A model generated the notes under the pieces. It worked only from the letters and a program-made list of their open reading frames with translations. It searched no databases and was not told where the DNA came from. The translations under genes and the position numbers were made by a program. From positions 1-7,169 of the forward strand of contig JAHELA010000079.1 in the NCBI GenBank assembly GCA_024644425.1: a stretch of 7,169 nucleotides of DNA. Reading direction: 5' to 3'. Shown one piece after another: positions 6,312 to 7,169 of this stretch (position 1 is its first letter; every line of letters starts with the position of its first letter). Source of the stretch: Nitrosomonadaceae bacterium. GTDB lineage: Bacteria; Pseudomonadota; Gammaproteobacteria; Burkholderiales; Nitrosomonadaceae.

Positions 6312-7169
6312 ATGTACAACACGTTGCAACTTGTTCTGATCCTACTTGCCACTGCCGTATTCGCCGTAGTGGTATTCCGACTTCTGCGCCTACCACCTAT
6401 GCTAGGTTATTTACTTTCTGGCGTTGTCATAGGTCCACATGCACTAGGTTTAATACCTGATGTAGCAGTAACTGAACAGCTAGCTAAATTTGGTGTCGTG
6501 TTTCTCATGTTCAGTATAGGTCTCGAATTTAGTCTTCCCAAGCTTGTCACTATGAAACATATTGTATTTGGCTTTGGTACAGCACAGGTCTGTGCAACGA
6601 TTCTTATCGTCATGATTGTGGCATGGATGATAGGGCTTGACTGGCGCGTAGGACTCGCTTTGGGTGGGGTTTTAGCTATGTCTTCTACCGCCATTGTTAG
6701 CAAGTTACTATCAGAGCGACTAGAACTTAACTCATTGCATGGAAGACAAATTATAGGTGTTTTATTATTCCAGGATTTAGCATTTGTGCCGCTTTTGATT
6801 GTAATCCCTGCATTGGCACTTACAGAAGATAGTAGTGGCGCGGACCTAGTCGCGACAATTATTGTGGCTCTGCTGAAGGCTGGAATTGTTCTTACACTTA
6901 TCCTATTTTTTGGGCAACGATTAATGCGCCCCTGGTTTCACTTAGTCGCCCGGCAAAAATCTTCTGAATTATTTGTGTTAAATGTTCTGCTCATTACTCT
7001 GGGACTTTCGTGGCTTACTGGGATTGCTGGCTTATCACTAGCATTAGGTGCGTTTATTGCAGGAATGTTAATTTCTGAAACTGAATATCGTCATCAAGTT
7101 GAAGATGATATCAAACCATTTCGGGATATCTTGCTAGGTCTATTTTTTGTGACCATAGGTATGCTGCTA
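6312..7169 (+). CDS. KefB/KefC-type cation:proton antiporter (CPA2), C-terminus cut by window edge
   Basis: Inner-membrane antiporter of the CPA2 family; Kef members exchange K+ for H+. I translated 286 uninterrupted codons from ATG 6312 to the right edge; an in-frame TAA at 6303-6305 makes this the first possible ATG. About ten hydrophobic segments are visible (roughly 5-25, 28-48, 57-74, 84-107, 112-132, 146-170, 178-200, 219-237, 238-256, 270-286). Family marks are FSIGLEFSLPKL (67-78), MSSTAIVSKLL (123-133), the ion-site motif LLFQDLAFVPLL with Gln154-Asp155 (151-162), LGAFIAGML (245-253), and EYRHQVEDDIKPF (258-270), which aligns with the E. coli KefC regulatory loop. The missing part should include the last helices and perhaps a TrkA-N (RCK/KTN) domain, which would decide whether it is glutathione-gated. 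No Shine-Dalgarno precedes the ATG. It is divergent from gshA, which supports a Kef-like role, but a general Na+/H+ or K+/H+ antiporter remains possible. Confidence 0.92.
   Translation, partial: MYNTLQLVLILLATAVFAVVVFRLLRLPPMLGYLLSGVVIGPHALGLIPDVAVTEQLAKFGVVFLMFSIGLEFSLPKLVTMKHIVFGFGTAQVCATILIVMIVAWMIGLDWRVGLALGGVLAMSSTAIVSKLLSERLELNSLHGRQIIGVLLFQDLAFVPLLIVIPALALTEDSSGADLVATIIVALLKAGIVLTLILFFGQRLMRPWFHLVARQKSSELFVLNVLLITLGLSWLTGIAGLSLALGAFIAGMLISETEYRHQVEDDIKPFRDILLGLFFVTIGMLL

Noticed and set aside
6407..6703. 98-codon minus-strand frame within the antiporter gene
   Set aside because: It is rich in Thr, Pro and Ser, as expected for the reverse complement of a membrane-protein gene, and the plus strand encodes a clear CPA2 protein.
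1..7169. Possible mobile element, defence system, CRISPR array or novel accessory island
   Set aside because: Every long frame is a recognisable housekeeping gene in a familiar order; I saw no transposase, integrase, direct repeats at boundaries or arrays of spaced repeats.

Overview
The window reads as a compact stretch of chromosomal housekeeping genes from an AT-rich betaproteobacterium, possibly Nitrosomonadales. This placement is an inference. It rests on three things: a MetX with the 'DWRFSP' signature, a PF08886-type (gshA_ferroox) glutamate-cysteine ligase paired with an E. coli-type GshB, and the gene order gshA-gshB-EIIA(Man)-HPr-EI, which I recall as typical of betaproteobacteria. 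I see no mobile element, tRNA, rRNA, CRISPR array or prophage gene.

Layout from left to right. (1) Positions 1-1077, minus: metX, the first enzyme of methionine synthesis from homoserine, whose C-terminal end runs off the left edge. (2) 1078-1238: AT-rich spacer that should hold the metX promoter. (3) 1239-3626, minus: three overlapping genes for a sugar phosphotransferase relay, transcribed in the order EIIA(Man), HPr, enzyme I. No EIIB or EIIC permease gene lies beside them, so the relay looks regulatory rather than transport-linked. (4) 3627-3881: a 255-base AT-rich spacer with two inverted repeats, one of which (3687-3705) resembles an operator. (5) 3882-6163, minus: gshA then gshB, the two steps of glutathione synthesis. 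(6) 6164-6311: divergent promoter region. (7) 6312 to the right edge, plus: the N-terminal 286 residues of a KefB/KefC-type cation:proton antiporter.

The clearest functional link is between the last two blocks. Kef systems in E. coli are held closed by glutathione and opened by glutathione adducts, and here a Kef-like gene is divergent from the glutathione synthesis genes. The PTS block forms a phosphate chain PEP -> EI (His195) -> HPr (His15) -> EIIA (His9), and HPr keeps the serine (Ser46) that HPr kinase modifies in bacteria that have that enzyme. Several annotated starts need care: the longest open frames of gshA, gshB and HPr begin at TTG, TTG and GTG, but internal ATG codons fit the families better and are used here.

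I do not see a new biological system. The points most worth a second look are regulatory: the palindrome upstream of the PTS genes, the lack of Shine-Dalgarno sequences before gshA, gshB, kef and metX, and the gsh/kef coupling.
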